A stretch of DNA of 64,000 bases from the NCBI RefSeq assembly GCF_014230145.1, contig NZ_JACHVC010000001.1, positions 248,001-312,000 on the forward strand, read 5' to 3'. Both the position numbers and the translations under genes were made by a program. Shown in pieces: positions 37,468-46,394 of this stretch. This DNA is from Pelagicoccus albus. Lineage in GTDB: Bacteria > Verrucomicrobiota > Verrucomicrobiia > Opitutales > Opitutaceae. The notes under the pieces are model-generated. The model saw only the letters and a list, made by a program, of their open reading frames with translations, did not search any database and had not been told where the DNA came from. Each line of letters starts with the position of its first letter. The stretch's first letter is position 1.

Positions 37468-38800
37468 CGGAAGAGGCGTTTTCGCTTTGTTGTCTGAGGC
37501 TTTCTAGAACCTCGAAAAAGTCAGGGAAGGTTTTTTTGCAGCAGCTCGGATCTTCGATTTTCAGCCAAGGCTCGCCATTACCCAGCGCATCAAAGCAAGC
37601 CAAGACTCCGAAGCTCATGGCGACTCGATGATCGTGGTAGGTGGCGATGGTGGCGGGCTTTAGTGGGGCAGGAGAAATGGACAAGGAGCCCTCGGTTTCT
37701 TCCACCGATTGTCCGATTCTTTTCAAACCATCGGCCATGGCTGCCACACGGTCGCATTCCTGATGCCGTGTGTGGGCAATGCCTTCGATCTTGGTCGTGC
37801 CTTGGCAAAGCGGCGCGATCGCTGCGGCAGTCAGAAAGGTGTCGGAGTAGGGATAGAAACTGCCCTCGAGGGATTCGGGTTCGGCTCCCGGTTCGTAGCG
37901 AACGATGGCGGAGCTCTTGGTCCACTCGATGTAAGCTCCGGCTTCCTCCATGCGGCTTGAAAAGGCGATGTCGCCCTGCAGAGAATTTTGCGTTACGCCG
38001 AGAACTTCTAATTCACCGGTTACCGCGACAGGTAAGGCGAAAAAGTAGCTCGCCGCTGAGGCGTCACCCTCGACTTGGTAGCCTTGGGGTTTAGCTTTGT
38101 AATAAGGGCAGGGCTTGATGTCGTAGCCAGTTTCGGACGCCGCTAGGTTTGATTTCGGAATTCCGAATTGGACGAGCATCTCTAGAGTCATGTCGATGTA
38201 GCTACGTCTCACGCTGGTATCGGTAAGCTCGATCTGGATACCTTGCTCAGCGTAAGGGGCAGCCATAATGAGAGCCGAAACGAATTGGCTGGAAGAGGAT
38301 GCGTCGATGGTCGCTTTTCCTCCTGCGAGCCCCTGCGCTTTGATGGTGAGCGGGGCGAAACCGTCTGTGGTTTCGATCTGGCCCCCAAGCTGGTTGAGCG
38401 TTTGGGCCAGATCCGCGATGGGGCGTTTCCTCATTTGCGGAACGCCGTCGAGCCGGTATTGGCCGCCTTCGCTCAGGCAGAGAAATGCGGTTAGGAAACG
38501 AGCGGAAGTTCCGGAGTTGCCGACGAAGATCTCTGCTTCCTTGTTCGGGATATCGCCGCCGAGTCCGAGGATGGAAATGGTCTTCGCTTCGGCGTCCGGA
38601 GTTACCTCAAAGCCTAGGTCTTGCAAGGCTTTGACCATGATCTCGGTGTCCTCGCTGAAGAGGCAATTTTCCAAAAGAGTTTCGCCATCGGCTAGGGCCG
38701 CGAGAATCAGTGCCCGATTGGTAATGCTTTTGGAACCCGGCACGGTCACGCTTCCGCGAACCGGCTTGGTGAAAGGACGAATGGGGAGAGGGTCTTGCAT
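37460..38800 (-). CDS. aroA: 3-phosphoshikimate 1-carboxyvinyltransferase (EPSP synthase)
   Basis: Sixth step of the shikimate pathway, making EPSP from shikimate-3-phosphate and PEP. 446 residues of the two-domain inside-out barrel: VPGSKSITNRALILAALADG, the motif VGNSGTSARFLTAFL (LFLGNAGTA equivalent), the RPIADL block and DHRVAMSFGVLA near the C terminus. The PEP-site motif has Ser in place of the usual Ala. It sits between tyrA and cmk, giving a chorismate/tyrosine supply unit. Confidence 0.95.
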   Translation of the reverse strand: MQDPLPIRPFTKPVRGSVTVPGSKSITNRALILAALADGETLLENCLFSEDTEIMVKALQDLGFEVTPDAEAKTISILGLGGDIPNKEAEIFVGNSGTSARFLTAFLCLSEGGQYRLDGVPQMRKRPIADLAQTLNQLGGQIETTDGFAPLTIKAQGLAGGKATIDASSSSQFVSALIMAAPYAEQGIQIELTDTSVRRSYIDMTLEMLVQFGIPKSNLAASETGYDIKPCPYYKAKPQGYQVEGDASAASYFFALPVAVTGELEVLGVTQNSLQGDIAFSSRMEEAGAYIEWTKSSAIVRYEPGAEPESLEGSFYPYSDTFLTAAAIAPLCQGTTKIEGIAHTRHQECDRVAAMADGLKRIGQSVEETEGSLSISPAPLKPATIATYHDHRVAMSFGVLACFDALGNGEPWLKIEDPSCCKKTFPDFFEVLESLRQQSENASSDA

Positions 38801-38823
38801 TGGTTGAGAGAGTGCGAGGGAGA

Positions 38824-39666
38824 CTACAGTTGGTCTCGAAATTCCTTACCGAGGCTCAGCTCCTGAAACAGCTTTGAGTCGGTCTTTTCTTCTATCTGAT
38901 GGTACAGTTTTTTCAGGTGTGTTTGGAAATCCGCGATGGCTTTGAGCACTTCCGTACGGTTTTGAGCGATGATTTCCTGCCAGAGAGCCGGACTTCCAGA
39001 TGCGACTCGCGTGGTGTCGCGAAGTCCGTTTCCGCAGTAGTCAGCTGCGGCGGGACATCTGGAAGCGAGGAAGGTGGAGAGTGAAGTGGCAATGACGTGC
39101 GGCAAGTGGCTGACTTGAGCTACGATCTCATCGTGTTTTTGCGGGTTTTCGACTACGACTTGGGATCCGACCGCCTTCCAGAAAGCGATTGTTTTTTCCA
39201 AGGCTTCCGGATCGGAGTCGTCAGTGGGGGTGACAAAACAAGTTTTTCCATCGAACAAGGTGCTACAGGCGTTTTCCATGCCTGTCTTTTCCGATCCTGC
39301 CATGGGGTGAGATCCGATGAATCGAGCTTTTCCGACTAGAGCGGTTTGACACTCCCGCACGATCTCGTCCTTCACGCTGCCTACGTCGGTGACGATGGGG
39401 CTGTTCTGGGCAATAGTGGCGATTTGCTGGCTGAGGCTAATGATGCTGTTCACCGGCGAGCAGAGTACGATGAGCTCCGCGTCCTGGCAGGCTTCCTCAA
39501 GATCAACGCTCGCTTTTTGACACCAGGATTGGCTCTTCAAAGCGTCCACTGCCGCCTGGCGACGAGCCCAGATTGCCACGTTTTGGGCGAGGCCTTTCTC
39601 GCTGATGGCGATGGCTAGGGAAGCTCCGAGAAGTCCGGGGGCGACGATGGCGATTGATTTAAACAC
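38824..39666 (-). CDS. tyrA: Prephenate dehydrogenase
   Basis: NAD(P)-dependent oxidation and decarboxylation of prephenate (or arogenate) on the route to tyrosine. 280 residues, single-domain TyrA: Rossmann start IAIVAPGLLGASLAIAISEK (slightly altered glycine loop), LIVLCSPVN, DVGSVKDEIV, FIGSHPMAGSEKTGMENA and the C-terminal helical domain with HLPHVIATSL. No ACT domain or chorismate mutase is fused. It is the first gene of the minus-strand block that runs into aroA-cmk-plsC. Confidence 0.93.
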   Translation of the reverse strand: MFKSIAIVAPGLLGASLAIAISEKGLAQNVAIWARRQAAVDALKSQSWCQKASVDLEEACQDAELIVLCSPVNSIISLSQQIATIAQNSPIVTDVGSVKDEIVRECQTALVGKARFIGSHPMAGSEKTGMENACSTLFDGKTCFVTPTDDSDPEALEKTIAFWKAVGSQVVVENPQKHDEIVAQVSHLPHVIATSLSTFLASRCPAAADYCGNGLRDTTRVASGSPALWQEIIAQNRTEVLKAIADFQTHLKKLYHQIEEKTDSKLFQELSLGKEFRDQL

Positions 39667-39770
39667 GAATTTGGAGAGGAAAATTTCAAGTTGGCAGGCT
39701 GTGGGAACGAGTGCTTTCTGACTTTACCGATCTCGCTGGTGACCTAGCGTTTCGGAGCAGAACCCAATCG

Positions 39771-39893
39771 ATGAACGAGCCGGAAGAAAACAGTGAAGAG
39801 GCGAAGCGCGCCAAGCGAATAATTTATTGGGTCATGGCCCTGTTTATAGCCGTTCCGGCGATCGCCATCTTCTGGAACTTTTTTTCCGGTTGA
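39771..39893 (+). CDS. Small membrane protein, 40 residues
   Basis: A charged N terminus (NEPEENSEEAKRAKR) is followed by one transmembrane helix (IIYWVMALFIAVPAIAIFW). The frame is open from 39711, but ATG 39771 gives the compact, sensible protein. It is divergent from tyrA and 78 bases before the PIN/TRAM gene. No family recognised. Confidence 0.55.
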   Translation: MNEPEENSEEAKRAKRIIYWVMALFIAVPAIAIFWNFFSG

Positions 39894-39971
39894 GTGCTTC
39901 TGTTTAAGGCCGATAGGTAAATAGGTTACCGGGGTAGGGGCTGAGCTCCACGCAGGGACCTATTTGCTACC

Positions 39972-40976
39972 ATGAAACAGTCGGTCATTATCCTGCGTGC
40001 CATACTATTGGCGTTTTGCGCCCTTGGTGGGTTTGGGGTTTGGTATGCCTACGATACGCTAGGAAGCGTGTGGCTGTGTATGACTGTGGCTCTATTGATT
40101 GGGAGCCTGCTCATCTTGATCGACATGTTGCTCAAGGGCTTCTCGCTGAGGGGCTTATCGGCTCTTACTTTTGGATTGTTCGCCGGGATTATCGCCTCCC
40201 ATCTCATCACGATCTCCCCATTGTTTGATTCAGGCGACCCGCAGGTCATCTACATTTCACGAGTCGGTGTATTTGTGGCGGTCACCTATCTGGGCGCCAT
40301 TATCGCTCTCAGAGGTCGCGACGAATTTAATCTCGTCATCCCTTACGTTCGATTCGACCCACAAACGGTGGAAAGCCCCATCGCTGTGGTGGACGAGAGC
40401 GCTTTGGTTGACGGCCGGATCTACAAGCTCGCCTCGGCCAGATTGCTGGTGAGCGTGCTGTCCGTACCGACTTTTGTGGTGGACGAGCTAAATTCTTTGG
40501 CCCATTCGGAGCTCGAAGAGGAGCGAAATCGTGGCAAACGCGGGCTCAAGACGCTGGCCGACCTGCGGACTATCGAGCATGTGGAGGTCCGCATCCACGA
40601 TAGCGAAGTTCATAGCAGGCAAAGTCGGGAGGAGAAAATTCTCTTCATCGTGCAAAGTCTCAAGGGTCGCCTGTTGGCCACGAGCGAATCTCTCATAAAC
40701 CGAGCGAAGCAGGAAGGCGTGCCCTATGTCGATATGCTTGGTCTGGCGAAGTCGCTTTCTCAGGAAGTGATTGTTGGCCAAACGGTTTCCGTCAAGCTGG
40801 TCAAAACCGGTCGCGAGGATAGCCAGGGAGTAGGATATCTCGAGGACGGTTCCATGGTCGTGGTCAATGGAGCTGCCGATCTGGTGGGCAGCAATATCCT
40901 GATCGAGGTCGATAGCATCATCCCGACCAGTGGTGGGCGAATGGTCTTCGGCAAGATTCTCGGGCAAGAATTGTAA
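39972..40976 (+). CDS. YacL-like membrane protein with PIN and TRAM domains
   Basis: 334 residues. Four transmembrane helices fill about 1-115, followed by a PIN nuclease-like domain (about 130-260) and a TRAM RNA-binding domain (about 270-334, GVGYLEDGSMVVVNGAA). The YacL/PRAT family has the acidic motif DTSVIIDGR; here it is DESALVDGR, and the last two acidic positions (usually Asp in xDAK and TNDYNL) appear as Glu in REEKIL and ATSESLI. The PIN site is acidic but altered, so nuclease activity is uncertain. Suspected role: ribosome- or RNA-related, at the membrane. Confidence 0.82.
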   Translation: MKQSVIILRAILLAFCALGGFGVWYAYDTLGSVWLCMTVALLIGSLLILIDMLLKGFSLRGLSALTFGLFAGIIASHLITISPLFDSGDPQVIYISRVGVFVAVTYLGAIIALRGRDEFNLVIPYVRFDPQTVESPIAVVDESALVDGRIYKLASARLLVSVLSVPTFVVDELNSLAHSELEEERNRGKRGLKTLADLRTIEHVEVRIHDSEVHSRQSREEKILFIVQSLKGRLLATSESLINRAKQEGVPYVDMLGLAKSLSQEVIVGQTVSVKLVKTGREDSQGVGYLEDGSMVVVNGAADLVGSNILIEVDSIIPTSGGRMVFGKILGQEL

Positions 40977-41084
40977 GAGTGGACTTGGGGCTTGCTTCAG
41001 CCCGGGGGCGCGTAGAATGCGGAGCGTGGCGAGCCTTTTGGACGCCACTTTCACACACTACACGACCCATACTTATACCACCTT

Positions 41085-42101
41085 ATGGATTTCTATACCC
41101 TTGAAAACAAAAACGGTTTGAAGCTGAAGTTCACCAATTTCGGCGGAATCGTTTCTGAAATTCACGTACCCGATCGTGACGGAAATTTTGCCGACATCAC
41201 TTTGGGATTTGAGACTCTGGATGAGTACGTGGATCACAATAACGACTACTTTGGCGCATTGATCGGACGTTATGGAAACCGGATAGGAAAATGTCGTTTC
41301 CAACTGGATGGAAATAAGGTGGACGGCCTTTTGGCCAATGATGGGGTCAACCACTTGCACGGCGGAAAAGTCGGCTTCGACAAGGTGGAATGGAAGGCCG
41401 AACCGGTTTCCGGAGAAGGCTATAGCGGCATGAAGCTCAGCTATACCAGTAAAGACGGAGAAGAAGGGTATCCGGGCAAGTTGGACGTAACGGTTACCTA
41501 CAAGCTAACTGATAAGGACGAATGGGTCATCGAATACGAGGCCACCACCGACAAACCCACCGTGTTCAATCCAACCAACCATGCCTACTTCAATTTGGCG
41601 GGTCACGATGGAGCTTCCCCCGTAGATCACGAGATGATGATCAACGCGAAATTCTTCACCGCGACCGACGACGGCGGAATTCCGACCGGAGAGATTCTCA
41701 GCGTTGCGGGGACGGATATGGATTTCCGCGAGGCCAAGGTCTACGGAGAGACTGTCGATTCCGAAGATACCCTAATTAGCCAGCTGGGAGGATACGACCA
41801 CAACTGGATTCTCGATAAGCAGTACGGTGAACTAGGTTTGGCAGCTGTGGCATTCGATCCGAAGTCAGGGCGCGAAATGAAGGTGTTCACCACGGAGCCA
41901 GGCGTACAATTTTACGCGGGCAATTTCTTGAACGGGACGCTGACCGGCAAAGGCGGCAAGGTTTACCAAAAACGTGAAGGCTTCTGTTTGGAGACGCAGC
42001 ACTTTCCGGATTCGCCGAACAAGGGACATTTCCCAGACACCACTTTGCGTCCGGGGCAAGTTTTCAAGTCCACCACGATCTACGCGTTTGGCGTTCGCTA
42101 G
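41085..42101 (+). CDS. galM: Aldose 1-epimerase (mutarotase)
   Basis: Interconverts alpha and beta anomers of hexoses. 338 residues: NFGGIVSEIHVPDRDG, ALIGRYGNRI, VNHLHGGKVGFDKVEW (first catalytic His), NPTNHAYFNLAGHDG (second His) and, near the C terminus, TTEPGVQFYAGNFL and FCLETQHFPDSPN with the catalytic Glu. It stands alone, ending at a strong bidirectional terminator. No galactose genes are near. Confidence 0.94.
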   Translation: MDFYTLENKNGLKLKFTNFGGIVSEIHVPDRDGNFADITLGFETLDEYVDHNNDYFGALIGRYGNRIGKCRFQLDGNKVDGLLANDGVNHLHGGKVGFDKVEWKAEPVSGEGYSGMKLSYTSKDGEEGYPGKLDVTVTYKLTDKDEWVIEYEATTDKPTVFNPTNHAYFNLAGHDGASPVDHEMMINAKFFTATDDGGIPTGEILSVAGTDMDFREAKVYGETVDSEDTLISQLGGYDHNWILDKQYGELGLAAVAFDPKSGREMKVFTTEPGVQFYAGNFLNGTLTGKGGKVYQKREGFCLETQHFPDSPNKGHFPDTTLRPGQVFKSTTIYAFGVR

Positions 42102-42120
42102 TTGGTAGCTTGCTTGAGTA

Positions 42121-42161
42121 TTTTTTAGCGTCTTTCCGCTCGGGAGGACGCTATTTTTTTT
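42121..42161. terminator. Bidirectional terminator between galM and the methyltransferase gene
   Basis: TAGCGTC (42126-42132) pairs with GACGCTA (42147-42153), with additional pairing inside, flanked by runs of T on the plus side and of A (T on the minus strand) on the other. It serves both convergent genes and overlaps the last codons of the minus-strand gene. Confidence 0.85.
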
Positions 42162-42751
42162 CGCCCTACAAATTGGACGACGGAGGCCATGCCGGTGTGA
42201 AACGTACCTTCGATGACTTCTCGTTTCACTTCTTGTGCGTGGAGTATTTCTAGTCCGCTCAGTTCATCTTTCAGCTGATCGAGCGTATGCATCAAATCGG
42301 CGACCGGAGGACCTCCGGTGCCCAGTTTCAATTGCTCAGGGGTGTAGCCTTCCAAGATAAAGATCCCGCCCGGCTTCAAGGCAGAATAGACTTGGGCGTG
42401 GACTTTTTTTCGCAGCTCTGGGGGGAGGTGGCAAAAAATGGATACGATACCAGTCGCGGAATTTGGCTCGAATTCGTATTCAGCCAAGTCGCAGCAAAGC
42501 GTTTCGATCTGGACCCCGTTTTTCTCGGCCAGTTTAGACGCCTTCTGTAAGCCGACTCTGGAGGAGTCAATGGAAGTGACAGAGTGGCCTTGGGTCGCGA
42601 GAAAGACGCCGTTGCGACCTTCGCCGTCGGCGAGGCAAATCACGGGACCTTGGGGAATCAGGTCCGCCTTACTGGCGAGAAAATCGTTTGGTTTTGTTCC
42701 GTAGATGAATTCCTCCGCGGAGTAACGTTCGTCCCATTGATTCAGGTCCAT
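42125..42751 (-). CDS. Class I SAM-dependent methyltransferase (TehB-like)
   Basis: 208 residues from ATG 42751 (MDLNQWDERYSAEEFIYGTK); the frame is open further upstream, but that part overlaps tsaE. SAM-binding loop VICLADGEGRNGVFLATQGH, then SVTSIDSSRVGL and GIVSIFCHLPPELR. The family (methyltransferase domain type 25/TehB) acts on small molecules such as tellurite or thiopurines; the substrate here is unknown. It is last in the run thiL-tsaE-methyltransferase. Confidence 0.85.
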   Translation of the reverse strand: MDLNQWDERYSAEEFIYGTKPNDFLASKADLIPQGPVICLADGEGRNGVFLATQGHSVTSIDSSRVGLQKASKLAEKNGVQIETLCCDLAEYEFEPNSATGIVSIFCHLPPELRKKVHAQVYSALKPGGIFILEGYTPEQLKLGTGGPPVADLMHTLDQLKDELSGLEILHAQEVKREVIEGTFHTGMASVVQFVGRKKIASSRAERR

Positions 42752-42755
42752 GGCA

Positions 42756-43187
42756 TTATTTGATTTGGATCTTCCGGTTTTCGCCCTCGTTCGAGAAATA
42801 GCATTTATGCGTGATCGGCCAAGGAATAAAAGGGAGTTTGCTGGGCCATTCAATTGCTAGGCAGAAGGGCGGGAATATGAGCTCTTCCAGCATTAGCTCG
42901 TCCCAGATTTCCGGTGAATTCTCTAGCCGATATGCGTCCATATGGGCGAGTTGGCGGTCCCCGTTGTACAGGTTATAGATGTTGAATGTTGGACTCGTCA
43001 CCGGTTCTTGAATACTCCAAGCCTGAGCCAGCCCTTTCACAAAGGTTGTTTTTCCCGCTCCTAAATCACCTTCCAAGGTCAGGACCGCTTCTGGCGGTAG
43101 GGTCGCTGCCAATTCTTGAGCAACCGATTGGGATTCCTCTGGGTTGCTGGTTATGATGCCCGCCTTTAGCCTATCTAAGATGTTCAT
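42756..43187 (-). CDS. tsaE: tRNA threonylcarbamoyladenosine biosynthesis ATPase TsaE
   Basis: P-loop ATPase of the t6A37 complex (TsaB, TsaC, TsaD, TsaE). 143 residues with Walker A LEGDLGAGKTTFVKGLA, VTSPTFNIYNLYNG, and HMDAYRLE. It overlaps thiL by 17 bases. t6A is the substrate of MtaB, which is also in this window, at 45056-46390. Confidence 0.93.
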   Translation of the reverse strand: MNILDRLKAGIITSNPEESQSVAQELAATLPPEAVLTLEGDLGAGKTTFVKGLAQAWSIQEPVTSPTFNIYNLYNGDRQLAHMDAYRLENSPEIWDELMLEELIFPPFCLAIEWPSKLPFIPWPITHKCYFSNEGENRKIQIK

Positions 43188-44151
43188 ATCCGGAAGCGGC
43201 GAAATCTTTGGTTGTATTTAACAAGGTTAACCGCGTGGTCTCTGTACCACTGTTTTGGCGGATGTATCCAATATGAGAGACCCGCGTTTTGAATTCATCT
43301 TTCCAGTCGGAGAGGAAGACTGCTAAGTCTGTATCCGGATGCAGGGCGAAAATGAGCTCGAAATCCTCTCCGTCGTTGAAAGCGTGATACAGGGGGCCTT
43401 TGCCAGACTTTTCCGCCATTGTTTGAGCGTCGCGGGAGATGGGAAGAAGCGAGCAGTCGATCTCGCAAGTTCCGCCGGTCGGCGTAATGTTGGCGTAGTC
43501 CTTGCCCAGCCCATCGCTTAAGTCGGAGCAGCTTAGGCAGAGCCCCGATTTGGCGAGCCACTGGCCTTCTGCTAATCTAGGCGTGAAATCGAAATGCTTT
43601 TTAAAAATAGTTCCACCAAGGGACCCCGTTACGAATACAGGGCTTCCATCCTGTGAGGTTTGCCTGAGCAGCGGTTTGGTGTCTGGAAGGGTCTCTCCAT
43701 AAAGAGTAAGAAAGGCGCCCAAGAAATTGTCGGCGGTTGAAACGTCTCCACCCACGATGCGAACTTCGTTAGCGAGGGCTTCTTGCCCTAACTGGATATA
43801 GAATCTCTGTATCCACGAAACGGAGATGCTTGGGTCCAAGGCGAGACAAATGACGGCATGGGTCGGCTTGCCTCCCATCGCAGCGATGTCGCTCAGGTTT
43901 CTGCGAAGTAGTTTGGCGGCGGCTTGCTCCGGGGATAGGGCGTCGTTGAAATGCTGGCCGTAAATTACCGGGTCGGCAGTGACTAATTGGGAAACCTTTG
44001 CTTGGGGAGCTTTTAAGACTGAACAATCGTCGCCCATGCCCTCCGGCGCTTGAGGCGCTGCGGAGCCTAGCCAGAGTTTCATTTGTTGGATCAACTTGGA
44101 TTCGCCTAAGCTGGCGAGCGATTCATTGGGGTCGCTGGAAAATGGAGTCAC
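43171..44151 (-). CDS. thiL: Thiamine-monophosphate kinase
   Basis: Makes thiamine diphosphate from thiamine monophosphate and ATP. 326 residues, the PurM/ThiL fold: GMGDDCSVLKAP at the N terminus (Mg/ATP site), LRRNLSDIAAMGGKPTHAV, RIVGGDVSTADNFLGAFLT, CSDLSDGLGKDYANI and YHAFNDGEDFELIFALHP. The start overlaps the stop of the CPBP gene as ATGA. The product is the cofactor of MenD, also encoded here. Confidence 0.93.
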   Translation of the reverse strand: MTPFSSDPNESLASLGESKLIQQMKLWLGSAAPQAPEGMGDDCSVLKAPQAKVSQLVTADPVIYGQHFNDALSPEQAAAKLLRRNLSDIAAMGGKPTHAVICLALDPSISVSWIQRFYIQLGQEALANEVRIVGGDVSTADNFLGAFLTLYGETLPDTKPLLRQTSQDGSPVFVTGSLGGTIFKKHFDFTPRLAEGQWLAKSGLCLSCSDLSDGLGKDYANITPTGGTCEIDCSLLPISRDAQTMAEKSGKGPLYHAFNDGEDFELIFALHPDTDLAVFLSDWKDEFKTRVSHIGYIRQNSGTETTRLTLLNTTKDFAASGYEHLR

Positions 44152-44921
44152 GTCAGATCGGGGACAAAAAGGATCAGGACTAGATTGATGGTGTTGAACG
44201 CGGAGTGGAACACGATGCAGGACAGCAGGGACCCCGATTCGCGATAGGCGAGCGCCAACATAACTCCGATAGTCATGAGTGGGGCGAAGGAGTACAAGTT
44301 TGCGTGGAGAATGGCGAAGAAGAAGGCGGAGAGTCCCAGCGAAGCGAAAAGCGGCAGGCGGTGGTGCAAGTAGCGAAAGACCCCTCCACGAAAGGCTGCC
44401 TCCTCGCAGATGGGAGCGACCAGCGAAATCATTGCGTACATGATAGCGGTTTCGAACCAGGAACCGCCTTGTTGCACCATGAGAATTGGGTCCTGGATAA
44501 CTTGTTCGAAGCCCAGTTGGTTCAAGCTAGCTCGCGAGATCAGGTTGACCGCGATCATAACTGGATAGGCGATCAGAAGCCATTTGAAGCCGATCGAAAT
44601 GGCCTGTGGAATGGGAGCCTTGTCTGGGCGAGGGCTCGTATTCCCCTGGGTGTCCAATATCTTTAGGAAACCCAAAAATGCGGCGAGCATACCGAATTGC
44701 ATTCCCAAATTGGCAGCTAAGGCGGCTAGCAAAGGAGGATCACCGCCCTCTTCGGGAGCGAGGAGCCAAGTGGCGAATTGGCCAAACAGGGCGGAGGCGA
44801 GGGCCATACAGGCGAAAAGCATTGCGGCGAAGAGGCCGAAATCGCTCCCGCGGATTTCCCATTTGGGAAGTCTTCCGGGTCTTGGGCTTGGATTCGGTTG
44901 CTCTATGGTTTCGGCGAACAT
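44148..44921 (-). CDS. CPBP family intramembrane metalloprotease
   Basis: 257 residues from ATG 44921 (MFAETIEQPNPSPRPG); an extension upstream to 45050 is low-complexity and overlaps mtaB. Multi-pass membrane protein with the CPBP/Abi (CAAX-protease and bacteriocin-processing) motifs: motif 1 CEEAAFRGGVFRYL with EExxxR, motif 2 FFFAILHANLYSF, and motif 3 IVFHSAFNTINLVL. Substrate unknown. It is coupled to thiL by an ATGA overlap. Confidence 0.88.
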   Translation of the reverse strand: MFAETIEQPNPSPRPGRLPKWEIRGSDFGLFAAMLFACMALASALFGQFATWLLAPEEGGDPPLLAALAANLGMQFGMLAAFLGFLKILDTQGNTSPRPDKAPIPQAISIGFKWLLIAYPVMIAVNLISRASLNQLGFEQVIQDPILMVQQGGSWFETAIMYAMISLVAPICEEAAFRGGVFRYLHHRLPLFASLGLSAFFFAILHANLYSFAPLMTIGVMLALAYRESGSLLSCIVFHSAFNTINLVLILFVPDLT

Positions 44922-45055
44922 GGCTTGGTGGTTTCGAGGGAAGCGGCTTCCTTGCAAGGGGCGAGTCCAAAAAGCGAAATCTGTTCTCCTTGGGGGGCGA
45001 GGGGATGATTTTGCATGACTTCTCCGGATCTTGGCCTTTTTTTGCGGCACTTAGG

Positions 45056-46390
45056 ATGGAACAGGCGAAAAACAAAAAGGCATCTTTGCATACACTCGGT
45101 TGTCGACTCAATCAGTCAGAAACGCTGCTGATCCAGCAGGGATTGCAGGAACGCGGCTATGAGATCGTGCCTTTTGGCGAAAAGGCAGATTTAGGGATCA
45201 TCAACACCTGTACCGTGACCAATCTGGCCGATTCCAAGTGCCGCCAGACGATCCGTCAGTTTGTGCGCAAAAATCCTGAGGCCTACACGGCCGTGATTGG
45301 TTGTTATTCGCAAATGGGCTCCAAGGAAATCGCAGAGATCGGAGGAGTAGACCTGATTATCGGCAACCAGGAGAAAATGAGCGTGATCGACTATATCGGT
45401 CAGGAGAAAAACGAGAAGCCGCTCATCATTCGCGAGAAGATCTCCCAAGCGGATTTCTCTATCCACAATTTTGGAGACGTCCCCTTCAACCAGAGAGCGA
45501 ACCTCAAGATACAGGACGGTTGTAGTTTCGTTTGTAGCTTCTGCATCATTCCATTCGCTCGCGGCGCCGCTCGGGCTCGCGACATGGAGAACCTACTTGA
45601 AGAAGCGCGACTGAAGGCCTCGCAGGGAATCCGTGAAATCGTGATCACCGGGGTGAATATCGGTACCTACGACACCAAGGACGGCGATCTGCTAAAGGTG
45701 TTGGAGGGGCTCAACGCCATCGAAGGAATCGACCGGATTCGTATCAGCAGTATCGAACCTACGACGATTCCCACGGAGTTGTTTGCCTTGATGAACGATC
45801 CTCAACACGCCTTGCTGCCCTTTTTCCACATACCTTTGCAGAGCGGCTGCGATAAGGTGCTGAAGGAGATGCGACGCCGCTACACGATCGCGGAATATCT
45901 GGACTTCTTACACTTGGCTCACGACAGCGTTCCGGATGTCTATATCGGTTCCGATATAATGGTCGGTTTTCCAGGGGAGACCGAGGATGATTTCCAAGAG
46001 ACCTGCCGCGTGTTTTTGGACAACCCCTTCGATTTTTGTCACGTCTTCAGCTACTCGGAGCGGCAAGGTACGGTCGCAGCCCGACGGGAGGATCAAGTAG
46101 ACATCCCCGAACGAGCACGCCGTAGCGCCTACCTCAGACGCTTGTCATCGAAAAAGCGATACGACATGTACGAACGTTATCTAGGCAAGGAAATGCCGGT
46201 GCTTTTTGAAAATCCGAAACCTGATTCTTGGCCGTCTTATACAGACAACTACATCCGCGTCGTGGTGCCCAGAGCGGGAGAGCTTGCAGCAGAAAAGGGG
46301 ATGGACTTGGCCAATCGCCGGGGGCAGGTGCGTCTACGTAAGATAGCGGCCGATTATGTAGAAGGCGAATTGATCGAGATGATTGATTGA
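45056..46390 (+). CDS. mtaB: tRNA t6A37 methylthiotransferase MtaB
   Basis: Radical-SAM enzyme that converts t6A37 to ms2t6A37 in tRNAs reading ANN codons. The 444-residue protein has the N-terminal UPF0004 domain with three Cys (LGCRLNQSE, NTCTVTN, GCYSQ), the radical SAM cluster DGCSFVCSFCIIPF (CxxxCxxC), FFHIPLQSGCDKVLKEMRRRY and a C-terminal TRAM region. The open frame extends back to 44606 but is not family-like; ATG 45056 is the likely start. MtaB is chosen over MiaB/RimO by the LGC(R/K)LNQSE start. Confidence 0.92.
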   Translation: MEQAKNKKASLHTLGCRLNQSETLLIQQGLQERGYEIVPFGEKADLGIINTCTVTNLADSKCRQTIRQFVRKNPEAYTAVIGCYSQMGSKEIAEIGGVDLIIGNQEKMSVIDYIGQEKNEKPLIIREKISQADFSIHNFGDVPFNQRANLKIQDGCSFVCSFCIIPFARGAARARDMENLLEEARLKASQGIREIVITGVNIGTYDTKDGDLLKVLEGLNAIEGIDRIRISSIEPTTIPTELFALMNDPQHALLPFFHIPLQSGCDKVLKEMRRRYTIAEYLDFLHLAHDSVPDVYIGSDIMVGFPGETEDDFQETCRVFLDNPFDFCHVFSYSERQGTVAARREDQVDIPERARRSAYLRRLSSKKRYDMYERYLGKEMPVLFENPKPDSWPSYTDNYIRVVVPRAGELAAEKGMDLANRRGQVRLRKIAADYVEGELIEMID

Positions 46391-46394
46391 AGAG

